The notes under the pieces: generated by a model
What the model was told of the DNA's origin: nothing
Seen by the model: only the letters and a program-made list of their open reading frames with translations
Database searches by the model: none
Assembly: GCF_949987535.1 (NCBI RefSeq)
Contig: NW_026646030.1
Coordinates: 558,001-622,000, forward strand
Source: Balaenoptera acutorostrata
Lineage: Eukaryota > Chordata > Mammalia > Artiodactyla > Balaenopteridae
Length of the DNA: 64,000 nt
Direction of reading: 5' to 3'
Part shown: in pieces, positions 49,262-61,574 of the stretch
Numbering within the stretch: the stretch's first letter is position 1
Layout: each line of letters starts with the position of its first letter
Program-made: the position numbers and the translations under genes

Positions 49262-51019
49262 CAGGCACAGGTCACTCTATTTTCCCATCAGGAAGAAGAA
49301 TTAACCACAGGCTTAGCCTGCCCTCTGGAACCAGAATAGGGCCTGAAGCAATCCTGCGCTTTTGCGGCCAGCTCCCAAAAAAGCGACTTGAAAAATGGAG
49401 CTCAGGGGCACTGCAATTCACAAACCTGCAGAGTTATAAATGATAACTCTCGTCCACAAATATATTGAGGGAAGGCAACGAAGAGGATTTGAAAGCAAGG
49501 CAGAATTGCAGGAAACAGCTTTCAGGAGATACATTCGAATCGCCTTGAAAGCACATGAAAAGCGGCAAAACGTGGACAATGATGCCCTTGGCCAAAAAGG
49601 GCGTATGCGTTTTTTCCTGAATGTATTCAGGAAAAAACGCATACGCCCTTTTTGGCCAACCAAGCAACCTGGAAAGGCAAATCAGCGCTCCAAAGAAGTT
49701 TGGCTTCCCAGCGGGCAAAAGGGCCATGCGGAAAAAAGTGTCCAAACCAGAAATGCAGGACCGGCCATGGAGAAATGGGAGCCTTGCTACGCTGATGGGC
49801 GGGATGTAAATTGCCAACAGCCACTCTGGAGAAGTGTACGGTGTGTCCTGAAACGTCTAAAAAACACAGCTTAGAGAGCATACGGCACTTCCATGCATTG
49901 GCGTATAAATTGGGAAAACTAAAAATCAGCAAGACACAGGCACCCCAAAGTTTAGGGCTGCTCTGTTGACAAGAACCCCCACTTCATTACACCTTAAATA
50001 TCCTAGGAAAGAGAAAAATGGATAAAGAAGTTGTGGTCCTCATGTACAATGGATATCACTCAGCCATGAAATCAACGTCATAAGGCTAGAGGCAGCACGA
50101 TGAGTGGATTTAGGTACGACGATTCTAAGTGAAATAAGTCACACAGAAAAAGACACTTATCATAAGATATCACTTATGGAGAGAATGTAAAAACCGCTAC
50201 ACTTGACCTGAATGACAAAACAGAAGAGAGTCACACGTTTAGAAAACACACTATGGCTGCTGAACGGGAAAGGTGAGGTGGGGTGATGCATAAAACAAGG
50301 GTTTCAAATTAGCTCAGATACCGTTCCATAAACCCAATATGTAATAGACAAGACCTACTCCTTGCTCAGTGAACTGGACTCAACACCCCCTATTCACCGC
50401 ACAAGAATATATCTGACTAGTAAGAACCTTCAAACCTATTTATTGATATCTCTCCGTAAGTGAGTCAAGGGGGTGTAAAGCAGCATAAACACAGCCGTGA
50501 AAAGCAGCTAAACCATATTAAAAAAATAAATGACTTTTCAAAACCCGCGAAACAAAGACAGTGAAAGAGAGAGAAATTCTTACACAATTCGTTCAGGGGC
50601 TGTGATGCAACCTGGATTGACCATATCTAGACCCACAGCTGATTGAGACATAAGGGTGGACACTCTTGGGCTGAGAGGTTTGGTGAGGTTGGGTGAGCCA
50701 ACGCACACGCTTTAAAGTAATACTGCATGGTACCCATCCCATGGGTCCCAAATCTCCAGCTTCAAGGGCATCTTCCTACGTCGAAAACATGCATGAGAAA
50801 CCCAGAAGATGGTACACCGTGTGATCGGGAAAGGTTTCTAAAACACACCTCATTTCTCATCTCCTTGTGCTCGGGTTCGCCATTCCAGCCGCTTTACTAG
50901 CCATCTCCCTCCTTGGAGAATCAGCACCTTTAAGCTCCTGTTCCGTACAGGTTGCAATTTGTCCTGAGGATGAACGGGAAGAGGGGGAACCAATGAGAGA
51001 CTAGCTCTAGGTGTTGGAA
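49262..51019 (+). repeat. Satellite monomer 29
   Basis: 1,758 bp. The head equals monomers 25 and 26; the tail equals monomer 26 (offset 5,275 bp). Palindrome 49588-49659 has a GT-type centre. The linker carries the private ctccagcttcaag. Confidence 0.95.
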
Positions 51020-52778
51020 CAGGCACAGGTCACTCTATTTTCCCATCAGGAAGAAGAATTAACCACAGGCTTAGCCTGCCCTCTGGAACCAGAAGAGGGC
51101 CTGAAGCAATCCTGCGCTTTTGCGGCCAGCTCCCAAAAAAGCGACTTGAAAAATGGAGCTCAGGGGCACTGCAATTCACAAACCTGCAGAGTTATAAATG
51201 ATAACTCTCGTCCACAAATATATTGAGGGAAGGCAACGAAGAGGATTTGAAAGCAAGGCAGAATTGCAGGAAACAGATTTCAGGAGGTAGATTCGAATCG
51301 CCTTGAAAGCACATGAAAAGCGGCAAAACGTGGACAATAATGCCCTTGGCCAAAAAGGACGTATGCGTTTTTTCTTGAATGTATTCAGGAAAAAACGCAT
51401 ACGCCCTTTTTGACCAACCAAGCAACCTGGCAAGGCAAATCAGCGCTCCAAAGAAGTCTCGCTTCCCAGCGGGCAAAAGGGCCATGCGGAAAAAAGTGTC
51501 CAAACCAGAAATGCAGGACCGGCCATGGAGAAATGGGAGCCTTGCTACGCTGATGGGCGGGATGTAAATTGCCAACAGCCACTCTGGAAAAGTGTACGGT
51601 GTTTCCTGAAACGTCTAAAAAACACAGCTTAGAGAGCATATGGCACTTCCACGCATGGGCGTATAAACTGGGAAAACTAAAAATCAGCAAGACACAGGCA
51701 CCCCAAAGTTTAGGGCTGCTCTGTTGACAAGAACCCCCACTTCATTACACCTTAAATATCCTAGGAAAGAGAAAAATGGATACAGAAGTTGTGGTCCTCA
51801 TGTACAATGGAATATAACTCAGCTTTGAAATCAACGTCATAAGGCTAGTAGCAGCACGATGAGTGGATTTAGGTACGACGATTCTAAATGAAATAAGTCA
51901 CACAGAAAAAGACACTTATTATAAGATATCACTTATAGAGGGAATGTAAAAACCGCTACACTTGACCTGAATGACAAAACAGAAGAGAGTCACACGTTTA
52001 GAAAACACACTATGGCTGCTGAACGGGAAAGGTGAGGTGGGGTGATGCATAAAACAACGGTTTCAAATTAGCTCAGATACCGTTCCATAAACCCAATATG
52101 TAATAGACAAGACCTACTCCTTGCTCAGTGAACTGGACTCAACACCCCCTATTCACCGCACAAGAATATATCTGACTATTAAGAATCTTCAAACCTATGT
52201 ATTGATATCTCTCTGTAAGTGAGTCAAGGGGGTGTAAAGCAGCATAAACACAGCCGTGAAAAGCAGCTAAACCACATTAAAAAAATAAATGACTTTTGAA
52301 AACCTGCGAAACAAAGACAGTGAAAGAGAGAGAAATTCTTACACAATTCGTTCAGGGGCTGTGATGCAACCTGGATTGACCATATCTAGACCCACAGCTG
52401 ATTGAGACATAAGGGTGGACACTCTTGGGGCTGAGAGGTTTGGTGACATGGGTGAGCCAACGCAGACCCTTTAAAGTAATACTGCATGGTACCCATCCCA
52501 TAGGTCCCAAATCTCCAGGTTCAAGGGCATCTTCCTACGTTGAAAACATGCATGAGAAACCCAGAAGATGGTACACCGTGTGATCGGGAAAGGTTTCTAA
52601 AACACACCTCATTTCTCATCTCCTTGTGCTCGGGTTCGCCATTCCAGCCACTTTACTAGCCATCTCCCTCCTTGGAGAATCAGCACCTTTAAGCTCCTGT
52701 TCCGTACAGGTTGCAATTTGTCCTGAGGATGAACGGGAAGAGGGGGAACCAATGAGAGACTAGCTCTAGGTGTTGGGA
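51020..52778 (+). repeat. Satellite monomer 30
   Basis: 1,759 bp. It has the most decayed palindrome (51346-51417, four mismatched pairs: ggacg, tttcttg, the GT-type centre, tgacc). Flank cctggcaaggc as in monomer 16. Private: cttattataag. Confidence 0.95.
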
Positions 52779-54538
52779 CAGGCACAGGTCACTCTATTTT
52801 CCCATCAGGAAGAAGAATTAACCACAGGCTTAGCCTGCCCTCTGGAACCAGAATAGGGCCTGAAGCAATCCTGCGCTTTTGCGGCCAGCTCCCAAAAAAG
52901 CGACTTGAAAAATGGAGCTCAGGGGCACTGCAATTCACAAACCTGCAGAGTTATAAATGATAACTCTCGTCCACAAATATATTGAGGGAAGGCAACGAAG
53001 AGGCTTTGAAAGCAAGGCAGAATTGCAGGAAACAGATTTCAGGAGGTAGATTCGAATCGCCTTGAAAGCACATGAAAAGCGGCAAAACGTGGACAATGAG
53101 GCCCTTGGCCAAAAAGGGCGTATGCGTTTTTTCCTGAATACATTCAGGAAAAAACGCATACGCCCTTTTTGGCCAACCAAGCAACCTGGCAAGGCAAATC
53201 AGCGCTCCAAAGAAGTCTCGCTTCCCAGCGGGCAAAAGGGCCATGCGGAGAAAAGTGTCCAAACCAGAAATGCAGGACCGGCCATGGAGAAATGGGAGCC
53301 TTGCTACGCTGATGGGCGGGATGTAAATTGCCAACAGCCAACCTGGAGAAGTGTACGGTGTTTCCTGAAACGTCTAAAAAACACAGCTTAGAGAGCATAT
53401 GGCACTTCCACGCATGGGCGTATAAACTGGGAAAACTAAAAATCAGCAAGACACAGGCACCCCAAAGTTTAGGGCTGCTCTGTTGACAAGAACCCCCACT
53501 TCATTACACCTTAAATATCCTAGGAAAGAGAAAAATGGATACAGAAGTTGTGGTCCTCATGTACAATGGAATATCACTCAGCCTTGAAATCAACGTCATA
53601 AGGCTACTAGCAGCACGATGAGTGGATTTAGGTACGACGATTCTAAATGAAATAAGTCACACAGAAAAAGACACTTATCATAAGATATCACTTATAGAGG
53701 GAATGTAAAAACCGCTACACTTGACCTGAATGACAAAACAGAAGAGAGTCACACGTTTAGAAAACACACTATGGCTGCTGAACGGGAAAGGTGAGGTGGG
53801 GTGATGCATAAAACAACGGTTTCAAATTAGCTCAGATACCGTTCCATAAACCCAATATGTAATAGACAAGACCTACTCCTTGCTCAGTGAACTGGACTCA
53901 ACACCCCCTATTCACCGCACAAGAATATATCTGACTAGTAAGAATCTTCAAACCTATGTATTGATATCTCTCTGTAAGTGAGTCAAGGGGGTGGAAAGCG
54001 GCATAAACACAGCCGTGAAAAGCAGCTAAACCCCATTATAAAAATAAATTACTTTTCAAAACCCGTGAAACAAAGACAGTGAAAGAGAGAGAAATTCTTA
54101 CACAATTCGTTCAGGGGCTGTGATGCAACCTGGATTGACCATATCTGGACCCACAGCTGATTGAGACATAAGGGTGGACACTCTTGGGGCTGAGAGGTTT
54201 GGTGAGGTTGGGTGAGCCAACGCACACCCTTTAAAGTAATACTGCATGGTACCCATCCCATGGGTCCCAAATCTCCAGGTTCAAGGGCATCTTCCTACGT
54301 CGAAAACATGCATGAGAAACCCAGAAGATGGTACACCGTGTGATCGGGAAAGGTTTCTAAAACACACCTCATTTCTCATCTCCTTGTGCTCGGGTTCGCC
54401 ATTCCAGCCGCTTTACTAGCCATCTCCCTCCTTGGAGAATCAGCACCTTTATGCTCCTGTTCCGTACAGGTTGCAATTTGTCCTGAGGATGAACGGGAAG
54501 AGGGGTAACCAATGAGAGACTAGCTCTAGGTGTTGGGA
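52779..54538 (+). repeat. Satellite monomer 31
   Basis: 1,760 bp. Palindrome 53105-53176 has the AC-type centre gaatacattc, the reverse complement of the GT type. Flank cctggcaaggc and ccaacctggagaag as in monomer 16. The tail has gtggaaagcggc and aataaattac. Confidence 0.95.
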
Positions 54539-56297
54539 CAGGCACAGGTCACTCTATTTTCCCATCAGGAAGAAGAATTAACCACAGGCTTAGCCTGCCC
54601 TCTGGAACCAGAATAGGGCCTGAAGCAATCCTGTGCTTTTGCGGCCAGCTCCCAAAAAAGCGACTTGAAAAATGGAGCTCAGGGGCACTGCAATTCCCAA
54701 ACCTGCAGATTTATAAATGATAACTCTCGTCCACAAATATATTGAGGGAAGGCAACGAAGAGGATTTGAAAGCAAGGCAGAATTGCAGGAAACAGATTTC
54801 AGGAGGTAGATTCGAATCGCCTTGAAAGCACATGAAAAGCGGCAAAACGTGGACAATAATGCCCTTGGCCAAAAAGGGCGTATGCGTTTTTTCCTGAATA
54901 CATTAAGGAAAAAACGCATACGCACTTTTTGGCCAACCAAGCAACCTGGAAAGGCAAATCAGCGCTCCAAAGAAGTCTGGCTTCCCAGCGGGCAAAAGGG
55001 CCATGCGGAAAAAAGTGTCCAAACCAGAAATGCAGGACCGGCCATGGAGAAATGGGAGCCTTGCTACGCTGATGGGCGGGATGTAAATTGCCAACAGCCA
55101 CTCTGGAGAAGTGTACGGTGTGTCCTGAAACGTCTAAAAAACACAGCTTAGAGAGCATACGGCACTTCCACGCAAGGGCGTATAAATTGGGAAAACTAAA
55201 AATCAGCAAGACACAGGCACCCCAAAGTTTAGGGCTGCTCTGTTGACAAGAAACCCCACTTCATTACACCTTAAATATCCTAGGAAAGAGAAAAATGGAT
55301 AAAGAAGTTGTGGTCCTCATGTACAATGGATATCACTCAGCCATGAAATCAACGTCATAAGGCTAGAGGCAGCACGATGAGTGGATTTAGGTACGACGAT
55401 TCTAAGTGAAATAAGTCACACAGAAAAAGACACTTATCATAAGATATCACTTATGGTGGGAATGTAACAACCGCTACACTTGACCTGAATGACAAAACAG
55501 AAGAGAGTCACACGTTTAGAAAACACACTATGGCTGCTGAACGGGAAAGGTGAGGTGGGGTGATGCATAAAACAAGGGTTTCAAATTAGCTCAGATACCG
55601 TTCCATAAACCCAATATGTAATAGACAAGACCTACTACTTGCTCAGTGAACTGGACTCAACACCCCCTATTCACCGCACAAGAATATATCTGACTAGTAA
55701 GAATCTTCAAACCTATGTATTGATATCTCTCTGTAAGTGAGTCAAGGGGGTGTAAAGCAGCATAAACACAGCCGTGAAAAGCAGCTAAACCACATTATAA
55801 AAATAAATGACTTTTCAAAACCCGTGAAACAAAGACAGTGAAAGAGAGAGAAATTCTTACACAATTCGTTCAGGGGCTGTGATGCAACCTGGATTGACCA
55901 TATCTAGACCCACAGCTGATTGAGACATAAGGGTGGACACTCTTGGGGCTGAGAGGTTTGGTGAGGTTGGGTGAGCCAACGCAGACCCTTTAAAGTAATA
56001 CTGCATGGTACCCATCCCATGGGTCCCAAATCTCCAGGTTCAAGGGCATCTTCCTACGTCGAAAACATGCATGAGAAACCCAGAAGATGGTACACCGTGT
56101 GATCGGGAAAGTTTTCTAAAACACACCTCATTTCTCATCTCCTTGTGCTCGGGTTCGCCATTCCAGCCGCTTTACTAGCCATCTCCCTCCTTGGAGAATC
56201 AGCACCTTTAAGCTCCTGTTCCGTACAGGTTGCAATTTGTCCTGAGGATGAACGGGAAGAGGGGGAACCAATGAGAGACTAGCTCTAGGTGTTGGGA
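54539..56297 (+). repeat. Satellite monomer 32 (mosaic)
   Basis: 1,759 bp. Palindrome 54865-54936 has an AC-type centre plus two arm mismatches. The head resembles monomer 16 (cctgcagatttataaatg) and the tail monomer 17 (ggtgggaatgtaacaacc). The arm base cgcactttttgg is otherwise seen only in monomer 4. Confidence 0.95.
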
Positions 56298-58056
56298 CAG
56301 GCACAGGTCACTCTATTTTCCCATCAGGAAGAAGAATTAACCACAGGCTTAGCCTGCCCTCTGGAACCAGAACAGGGCCTGAAGCAATCCTGTGCTTTTG
56401 CGGCCAGCTCCCAAAAAAGCGACTTGAAAAATGGAGCTCAGGGGCACTGCAATTCACAAAACTGCAGAGTTATAAATGATAACTCTCGTCCACAAATATA
56501 TTGAGGGAAGGCAACGAAGAGGATTTGAAAGCAAGGCAGAATTGCAGGAAACAGATTTCAGGAGGTAGATTCGAATCGCCTTGAAAGCACATGAAAAGCG
56601 GCAAAACGTGGACAATGAGGCCCTTGGCCAAAAAGGGCGTATGCGTTTTTTCCTGAATACATTCAGGAAAAAACGCATACGCCCTTTTTGGCCAACCAAG
56701 CAACCTGGCAAGGCAAATCAGCGCTCCAAAGAAGTCTCGCTTCCCAGCGGGCAAAAGGGCCATGCGGAAAAAAGTGTCCAAACCAGAAATGCAGGACCGG
56801 CCATGGAGAAATGGGAGCCTTGCTACGCTGATGGGCGGGATGTAAATTGCCAACAGCCACTCTGGAGAAGTGTACGGTGTGTCCTGAAACGTCTAAAAAA
56901 CACAGCTTAGAGAGCATACGGCACTTCCACGCATGGGCGTATAAATTGGGAAAATTAAAATCAGCAAGACACAGGAACCCCAAAGTTTAGGGCTGCTCTG
57001 TTAACAAGGATCCCCACTTCATTACACCTTAAATATCCTAGGAAAGAGAAAAATGGATAAAGAAGTTGTGGTCCTCATGTACAATGGAATATCACTCAGC
57101 CATGAAATCAACGTCATAAGGCTAGTAGCAGCACGATGAGTGGATTTAGGTACGACTATTCTAAGTGAAATAAGTCACACAGAAAAAGACACTTATCATA
57201 AGATATCAGTTATAGAGGGAATGTAAAAACCGCTACACTCGACCTGAATGACAAAACAGAAGAGAGTCACACGTTTAGAAAACACACTATGGCTGCTGAA
57301 CGGGAAAGGTGAGGTGGGGTGATGCATAAAACAAGGGTTTCAAATTAGCTCAGATACCGTTCCATAAACCCAATATGTAATAGACAAGACCTACTCCTTG
57401 CTCAGTGAACTGGACTCAACACCCCCTATTCACCGCACAAGAATATATCTGACTAGTAAGAATCTTCAAAACTATGTATTGATATCTCTCTGTAAGTGAG
57501 TCAAGGGGGTGTAAAGCAGCATAAACACAGCCGTGAAAAGCAGCTAAACCACATTATAAAAATAAATGACTTTTCAAAACCCGTGAAACAAAGACAGTGA
57601 AAGAGAGAGAAATTCTTACACAATTCGTTCAGGGGCTGTGATGCAACCTGGATTGACCATATCTAGACCCACAGCTGATTGAGACATAAGGGTGGACACT
57701 CTTGGGCCTGAGAGGTTTGGTGAGGTTGGGTGAGCCAACGCAGACCCTTTAAAGTAATACTGCATGGTACCCATCCCATGGGTCCCAAATCTCCAGGTTC
57801 AAGGGCATCTTCCTACGTTGAAAACATGCATGAGAAACCCAGAAGATGGTACACCGTGTGATCGGGAAAGGTTTCTAAAACGCACCTCATTTCTCATCTG
57901 CTTGTGCTCGGGTTCGCCATTCCAGCCGCTTTACTAGCCATCTCCCTCCTTGGAGAATCAGCACCTTTAAGCTCCTGTTCCGTACAGGTTGCAATTTGTC
58001 CTGAGGATGAACGGGAAGAGGGGGAACCAATGAGAGACTAGCTCTAGGTGTTGGAA
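56298..58056 (+). repeat. Satellite monomer 33 (BamHI haplotype)
   Basis: 1,759 bp. Palindrome 56624-56695 has an AC-type centre only. BamHI site at 57008-57013, in the haplotype of monomers 18 and 36. Flank cctggcaaggc. Confidence 0.95.
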
Positions 58057-59815
58057 CAGGCACAGGTCACTCTATTTTCCCATCAGGAAGAAGAATTAAC
58101 CACAGGCTTAGCCTGCCCTCTGGAACCAGAAGAGGGCCTGAAGCAATCCTGCGCTTTTGCGGCCAGCTCCCAAAAAAGCGACTTGAAAAATGGAGCTCAG
58201 GGGCACTGCAATTCACAAACCTGCAGAGTTATAAATGATAACTCTCGTCCACAAATATATTGAGGGAAGGCAACGAAGAGGATTTGAAAGCAAGGCAGAA
58301 TTGCAGGAAACAGATTTCAGGAGGTAGATTCGAATTGCCTTGAAAGCACATAAAAAGGGGCAAAACGTGGACAATGATGCCCTTGGCCAAAAAAGGCGTA
58401 TGCGTTTTTTCCTGAATATATTCAGGAAAAAACGCATACGCCCTTTTTGGCCAACCAAGCAACCTGGAAAGGCAAATCAGCGCTCCAAAGAAGTCTGGCT
58501 TCCAAGCGGGCAAAAGGGCCATGCGGAAAAAAGTGTCCAAACCAGAAATGCAGGACCGGCCATGGAGAAATGGGAGCCTTGCTACGCTGATAAGCGGGAT
58601 GTAAATTGCCAACAGCCACTCTGGAGAAGTGTACGGTGTGTCCTGAAACGTCTAAAAAACACAGCTTAGAGAGCATACGGCACTTCCACGCATGGGCGTA
58701 GAAATTGGGAAAACTAAAAATCAGCAAGACACAGGCACCCCAAAGTTAGGGCTGCTCTGTTGACAAGAAACCCCACTTCATTACACCTTAAATATCCTAG
58801 GAAAGAGAAAAATGGATAAAGAAGTTGTGGTCCTCATGTACAATGGAATATCACTCAGCCATGAAATCAACGTCATAAGGCTAGTAGCAGCACGATGAGT
58901 GGATTTAGGTACGACGATTCTAAGTGAAATAAGTCACACAGAAAAAGACACTTATCATAAGATATCACTTAGAGAGGGAATGTAAAAACCGCTACACTTG
59001 ACCTGAATGACAAAACAGAAGAGAGTCACACGTTTAGAAAACACACTATGGCTGCTGAACGGGAAAGGTTAGGTGGGGTGATGCATAAAACAAGGGTTTC
59101 AAATTAGCTCAGATACCGTTCCATAAACCCAATATGTAATAGACAAGACCTACTCCTTGCTCAGTGAACTGGACTCAACACCCCCTATTCACCGCACAAG
59201 AATATATCTGACTAGTAAGAATCTTCAAACCTATGTATTGATATCTCTCTGTAAGTGAGTCAAGGGGGTGTAAAGCAGCATAAACACAGCCGTGAAAAGC
59301 AGCTAAACCCCATTATAAAAATAAATGACTTTTCAAAACCCGTGAAACAAAGACAGTGAAATAGAGCGAAATTCTTACACAATTCGTTCAGGGGCTGTGA
59401 TGCAACCTGGAATGACCATATCTAGACCCACAGCTGATTGAGACATAAGGGTGGACACTCTTGGGGCTGAGAGGTTTGGTGAGGTTGGGTGAGCCAACGC
59501 AGACCCTTTAAAGTAATACTGCATGGTACCCATCCCATGGGTCCCAAATCTCCAGGTTCAAGGGCATCTTCCTACGTCGAAAACATGCATGAGAAACCCA
59601 GAAGATGGTACACCGTGTGATCGGGAAAGGTTTCTAAAACGCACCTCATTTCTCATCTGCTTGTGCTCGGGTTCGCCATTCCAGTCGCTTTACTAGCCAT
59701 CACCCTCCTTGGAGAATCAGCACCTTTAAGCTCCTGTTCCGTACAGGTTGCAATTTGTCCTGAGGATGAACGGGAAGAGGGGGAACCAATGAGAGACTAG
59801 CTCTAGGTGTTGGAA
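58057..59815 (+). repeat. Satellite monomer 34
   Basis: 1,759 bp. Relative of monomers 20 and 22. Palindrome 58383-58454 has the same aaaaaaggcg mismatch. Private: cacataaaaagg and ctgataagcgg. gggcgtagaaattgg is shared with monomer 35. Confidence 0.95.
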
Positions 59816-61574
59816 CAGGCACAGGTCACTCTATTTTCCCATCAGGAAGAAGAATTAACCACAGGCTTAGCCTGCCCTCTGGAACCAGAAGAGGGCCTGA
59901 AGCAATCCTGCGCTTTTGCGGCCAGCTCCCAAAAAAGCGACTTGAAAAATGGAGCTCAGGGGCACTGCAATTCACAAACCTGCAGAGTTATAAATGATAA
60001 CTCTCGTCCACAAATATATTGAGGGAAGGCAACGAAGAGGATTTGAAAGCAAGGCAGAATTGCAGGAAACAGATTTCAGGAGGTAGATTCGAATCGCCTT
60101 GAAAGCACATGAAAAGGGGCAAAACGTGGACAATGATGCCCTTGGCCAAAAAAGGCGTATGCGTTTTTTCCTGAATATATTCAGGAAAAAACGCATACGC
60201 CCTTTTTGGCCAACCAAGCAACCTGGAAAGGCAAATCAGCGCTCCATAGAAGTCTGGCTTCCAAGCGGGCAAAAGGGCCATGCGGAAAAAAGTGTCCAAA
60301 CCAGAAATGCAGGACCGGCCATGGAGAAATGGGAGCCTTGCTACGCTGATGAGCGGGATGTAAATTGCCAACAGCCACTCTGGAGAAGTGTACGGTGTGT
60401 CCTGAAACGTCTAAAAAACACAGCTTAGAGAGCATACGGCACTTCCACGCATGGGCGTAGAAATTGGGAAAACTAAAAATCAGCAAGACACAGGCACCCC
60501 AAAGTTAGGGCTGCTCTGTTGACAAGAAACCCCACTTCATTACACCTTAAATATCCTAGGAAAGAGAAAAATGGATAAAGAAGTTGTGGTCCTCATGTAC
60601 AATGGAATATCACTCAGCCATGAAATCAACGTCATAAGGCTAGTAGCAGCACGATGAGTGGATTTAGGTACGACGATTCTAAGTGAAATAAGTCACACAG
60701 AAAAAGACACTTATCATAAGATATCACTTAGAGAGGGAATGTAAAAACCGCTACACTTGACCTGAATGACAAAACAGAAGAGAGTCACACGTTTAGAAAA
60801 CACACTATGGCTGCTGAACGGGAAAGGTTAGGTGGGGTGATGCATAAAACAAGGGTTTCAAATTAGCTCAGATACCGTTCCATAAACCCAATATGTAATA
60901 GACAAGACCTACTCCTTGCTCAGTGAACTGGACTCAACACCCCCTATTCACCGCACAAGAATATATCTGACTAGTAAGAATCTTCAAACCTATGTATTGA
61001 TATCTCTCTGTAAGTGAGTCAAGGGGGTGTAAAGCAGCATAAACACAGCCGTGAAAAGCAGCTAAACCCCATTATAAAAATAAATGACTTTTCAAAACCC
61101 GTGAAACAAAGACAGTGAAATAGAGAGAAATTCTTACACAATTCGTTCAGGGGCTGTGATGCAACCTGGAATGACCATATCTAGACCCACAGCTGATTGA
61201 GACATAAGGGTGGACACTCTTGGGGCTGAGAGGTTTGGTGAGGTTGGGTGAGCCAACGCAGACCCTTTAAAGTAATACTGCATGGTACCCATCCCATGGG
61301 TCCCAAATCTCCAGGTTCAAGGGCATCTTCCTACGTCGAAAACATGCATGAGAAACCCAGAAGATGGTACACCGTGTGATCGGGAAAGGTTTCTAAAACG
61401 CACCTCATTTCTCATCTGCTTGTGCTCGGGTTCGCCATTCCAGCCGCTTTACTAGCCATCTCCCTCCTTGGAGAATCAGCACCTTTAAGCTCCTGTTCCG
61501 TACAGGTTGCAATTTGTCCTGAGGATGAACGGGAAGAGGGGGAACCAATGAGAGACTAGCTCTAGGTGTTGGGA
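59816..61574 (+). repeat. Satellite monomer 35
   Basis: 1,759 bp. Sister of monomer 34. Palindrome 60142-60213 has one mismatch. Private: gctccatagaag. Confidence 0.95.

Larger units (their letters stand above)
45435..49985 (+). repeat. Block copy at 7,034-bp offset, copy 2
   Basis: Starts within the linker of monomer 26, just after the marker cacacgcttt (last differing base 45434), and ends where the tail switches to the monomer 26 type. Downstream, 49262-50709 matches 43987-45434 at an offset of 5,275 bp, so monomers 27-29 duplicate monomers 23, 24 and 26. Confidence 0.85.
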
